A stretch of 16,548 nt of DNA from Allomyces macrogynus ATCC 38327 (taxonomy: Eukaryota; Blastocladiomycota; Blastocladiomycetes; Blastocladiales; Blastocladiaceae). Below are positions 14,783 to 16,548 of this stretch, in pieces; position 1 is the stretch's first letter; each line of letters opens with the position of its first letter. The DNA lies in contig GG745335.1 in assembly GCA_000151295.1 (NCBI GenBank), forward strand, positions 785,556 through 802,103. The letters run 5' to 3'. The notes beneath the pieces are model-generated. The model saw only the letters and a program-made list of their open reading frames with translations, was not told the origin of the DNA and searched no databases. Made by a program: the position numbers and the translations under genes.

Positions 14783-16548
14783 TCAGTAACGCGGCCGGTA
14801 ATCGGGCACTGCATCATACCCGGCTGGCGGCACGGCACTGCTGCCGGTCATCGTCGTCGTGATCGCGCCCGGCTGTGTCGTTGTGGCCACCGTCGTGTAC
14901 TGGTTCATGGGCGAGGGCGGCACCGCGTATTGCTGGCCGCCGCCAAACTTGGACCCGCCATCATATTCGCTGAGTGCGCTGTCGGGCCCGTAGCTCGAGA
15001 GAATGGACCCGGAATAGCTGCCGAGGTCGTACATAGACGCGGGGCGCGAGAGCATTGAGCGCGCCGCCGCTCGACGTGGCATCGCCGCCAGTTGCGCTGC
15101 CGCCCGTCAAGTGGTACGGTTGTTGCGTCTGCTGCTGTTGCTGCTGCGACTGCGGCGGCGACCCTTGGTAGAGGTGCTGCGTGTCCGACGACAAGTCGCT
15201 CGCGGCCGACCCAAGCCGGCTCGACAGCGCCAGTGCCGAGTCAAGGCTCAGCGGCCCCATGGAATGCAGAGATGTGAGCGGTGGGATTCCACTGCCACCA
15301 CCCGAATGGTGGCTGCTCTTCGGTCGCGACGGCGGCTGGTGCTGGTGCTGGTGCGTCGGCGGCGCGTAGTACTGCTGCTGCTGCTGGTCCTGCTGCTGCG
15401 GCTGTTGTTGCGACGTTGGCGGCATCGAGCCGTATCCGCGCGGTGCCTGGTACTGCTGTTGCTGCTGGTGGTGGTGGAACTGCAGTTGCTGGTTCGGCTG
15501 GTACCCGTGGTACGACGACGAGTCGAGCGGGTCGGACGCGCCACCGGGCGCGTCGCCCGACTGCAACAGCGACAGGGGCGGCGCCGAATCGAGCGCCATG
15601 CTGGCCATGGCCTGCTCGAGGTTGAGCCCGCCGCCCATCGACCCGAGATCGCTCAACAGCGACGCCGGCCGACTCGAATTGCCCAGCGCCATGTACTGGT
15701 GTGCCGACGACTGTTGCTGTTGCGGCGGCCCCATCAGCGCGTGGTGTGGGTGCTGGTGATGCTGGTGGTGCTGGTGGTGCGACGGCTGGTGATGGTACGG
15801 CGAATAATGCTGGCCGGCGAGCCCGCCGAGCGCCGCGTTCGACCCCATCCCCATATACCCACCGCCGCCTCCACCACTCCCACCACCGGCGCCGTGATGC
15901 GACGCGGCATGGTGCCGGTGCGCGCGGTTCGTGGGCGGTGGGAAGACTTCCTCCTCGCCGGCGAGCGGCCCGGACGTGTAAAATATCTTGGGCCGGTAAC
16001 TCGGGTGTTCGTCCATGACTGACGAGTTGCGGAACTTGTCGATCAGGGCCTGCTTGCCCTGAATGTTGGCATACGAGAGCATGCACACCTTGTCCGAGTT
16101 GAACCGCGTCCACTTCTTACCAACGACACGCTGCGCAAACGACACGACCGCGGCCACATTGACCATGTTGCAGAACGCGTACCCGACGTTACACTTGTTC
16201 TTGAAGTCCATGCGCAGGTAAAGGAAGTCGTATTGCCCGCGGTGCGACTCGTTGATGAAATCAATCAGCATTTGCTGCGAGTACTTGTTGGGGATGTTGC
16301 GGATCATGATCGTCGTGCGCGTATCTTTCCCCGACAGGATGCGCAGCACGTCAAACTCGTTCTCGCGCGGGATCAAGTCGATCTTGGGCAAAGCCGAGTT
16401 GGAACGCAAGCACGTCGAGTACCCGTGCCCGGTCGTCGTCGCCGCGTGGTGCGGCGCGCTGCCACGGCTGGTGCTGTTGCTCGTGGCGTTGTTCCCGTAC
16501 GGCGACGACATGTATCCCGGCTCGGCCTGGTGCAGTGCCTGGTGGTGA
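14783..16548 (-). CDS. Mei2-like RNA-binding protein, 5' partial, with Q/H-rich tail
   Basis: The Mei2 family controls meiosis and differentiation through a special C-terminal RRM (RRM_2 type). Here the RRM spans about 15940-16330 on the minus strand: IPRENEFDVLRILSG, RNP2-like TIMIRNIPNKYS, NVGYAFCNM (RNP1-like aromatic), KKWTRFNSDKVCMLSYANIQG and FYTSGPLAGEEEVFPP. The frame stays open past the ATG at 16511 to the window edge, so the N-terminus lies outside. After the RRM comes a long tail rich in Gly, His, Gln and Ser with several glutamine runs. Near 15058-15070 the coding pattern moves to another frame, giving MLSRPASMYDLGSYSGSILS and a stop at 14783. The uncorrected frame stops at 14961. 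A one-base error or a weak intron could explain this. Identity of the RRM is firm; the tail end is not. Confidence 0.9.
15120..15500 (-). repeat. CAG/CAA glutamine-coding repeats in the Mei2-like tail
   Basis: Several runs of CAG/CAA codons (CTG/TTG on the plus strand) near 15125-15150, 15370-15415 and 15450-15475 encode glutamine stretches interrupted by His, Pro and Tyr. The CAG/CAA mix limits slippage and suggests selection on the protein. Confidence 0.85.

Noticed and set aside
14362..14838. Hydrophobic 158-codon minus-strand frame that looks like a membrane protein.
   Set aside because: Leu/Phe/Ser content follows directly from the C/T-rich strand; several overlapping frames look equally hydrophobic, and it overlaps the Mei2-like 3' end.
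1..16548. Search for tRNA, rRNA, CRISPR arrays, transposases, terminal inverted repeats and viral genes.
   Set aside because: None seen by eye. Candidate T-loop words such as GTTCGA fell inside coding sequence or lacked a cloverleaf context. A tRNAscan or Rfam run would be decisive and was not possible.

Overview
This is a GC-rich eukaryotic nuclear segment, most likely from a fungus. Genes carry short spliceosomal introns (63-126 nt). The proteins are typical of fungi: PCNA, an Erv2-type sulfhydryl oxidase, Sec14, a class I CPD photolyase, Yop1 and a Mei2-type RNA-binding protein. I cannot fix the lineage. A basidiomycete or an early-diverging zoosporic fungus (for example a blastocladiomycete) would both fit. 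No prokaryotic signal, transposon, tRNA, rRNA or CRISPR was seen.

Layout from left to right: 1-540, PCNA upstream region; 541-1587 (+), PCNA in four exons, one only 17 nt, with a frame break near the C-terminus; 1588-1934, convergent spacer with simple repeats; 1935-3014 (-), Erv2-like ER thiol oxidase in three exons; 3015-3809, spacer; 3810-4730 (-), Sec14 without introns; 4731-5779, spacer; 5780-7587 (-), CPD photolyase in two exons; 7588-7965, spacer; 7966-9027 (-), unrecognised membrane protein; 9028-9436, divergent promoter region; 9437-10551 (+), Yop1/REEP ER-shaping protein in eight exons; 10552-10951, spacer; 10952-14008 (+), a 1018-residue disordered acidic nuclear protein with SUMO-related motifs; 14009-14782, purine-rich spacer; 14783 to the window end (-), Mei2-like RNA-binding protein, open at its 5' end.

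The genes are not an operon and share no single pathway. Loose themes are genome maintenance (PCNA, photolyase, perhaps the SUMO-motif protein) and the secretory pathway (Erv2-like, Sec14, Yop1).

I rebuilt the exon structures by hand. The 13 introns in PCNA, Erv2, photolyase and Yop1 share an unusual signature: C at donor position +4 in 12 of 13, and a CTGAC, CTCAC or CTGAT branch-site-like pentamer in all 13. No obviously new multi-gene system was found. The best leads are this splice signature, the SUMO/SIM-motif scaffold, the PCNA microexon and frame break, and the long tails on the Erv2-like and Mei2-like proteins.
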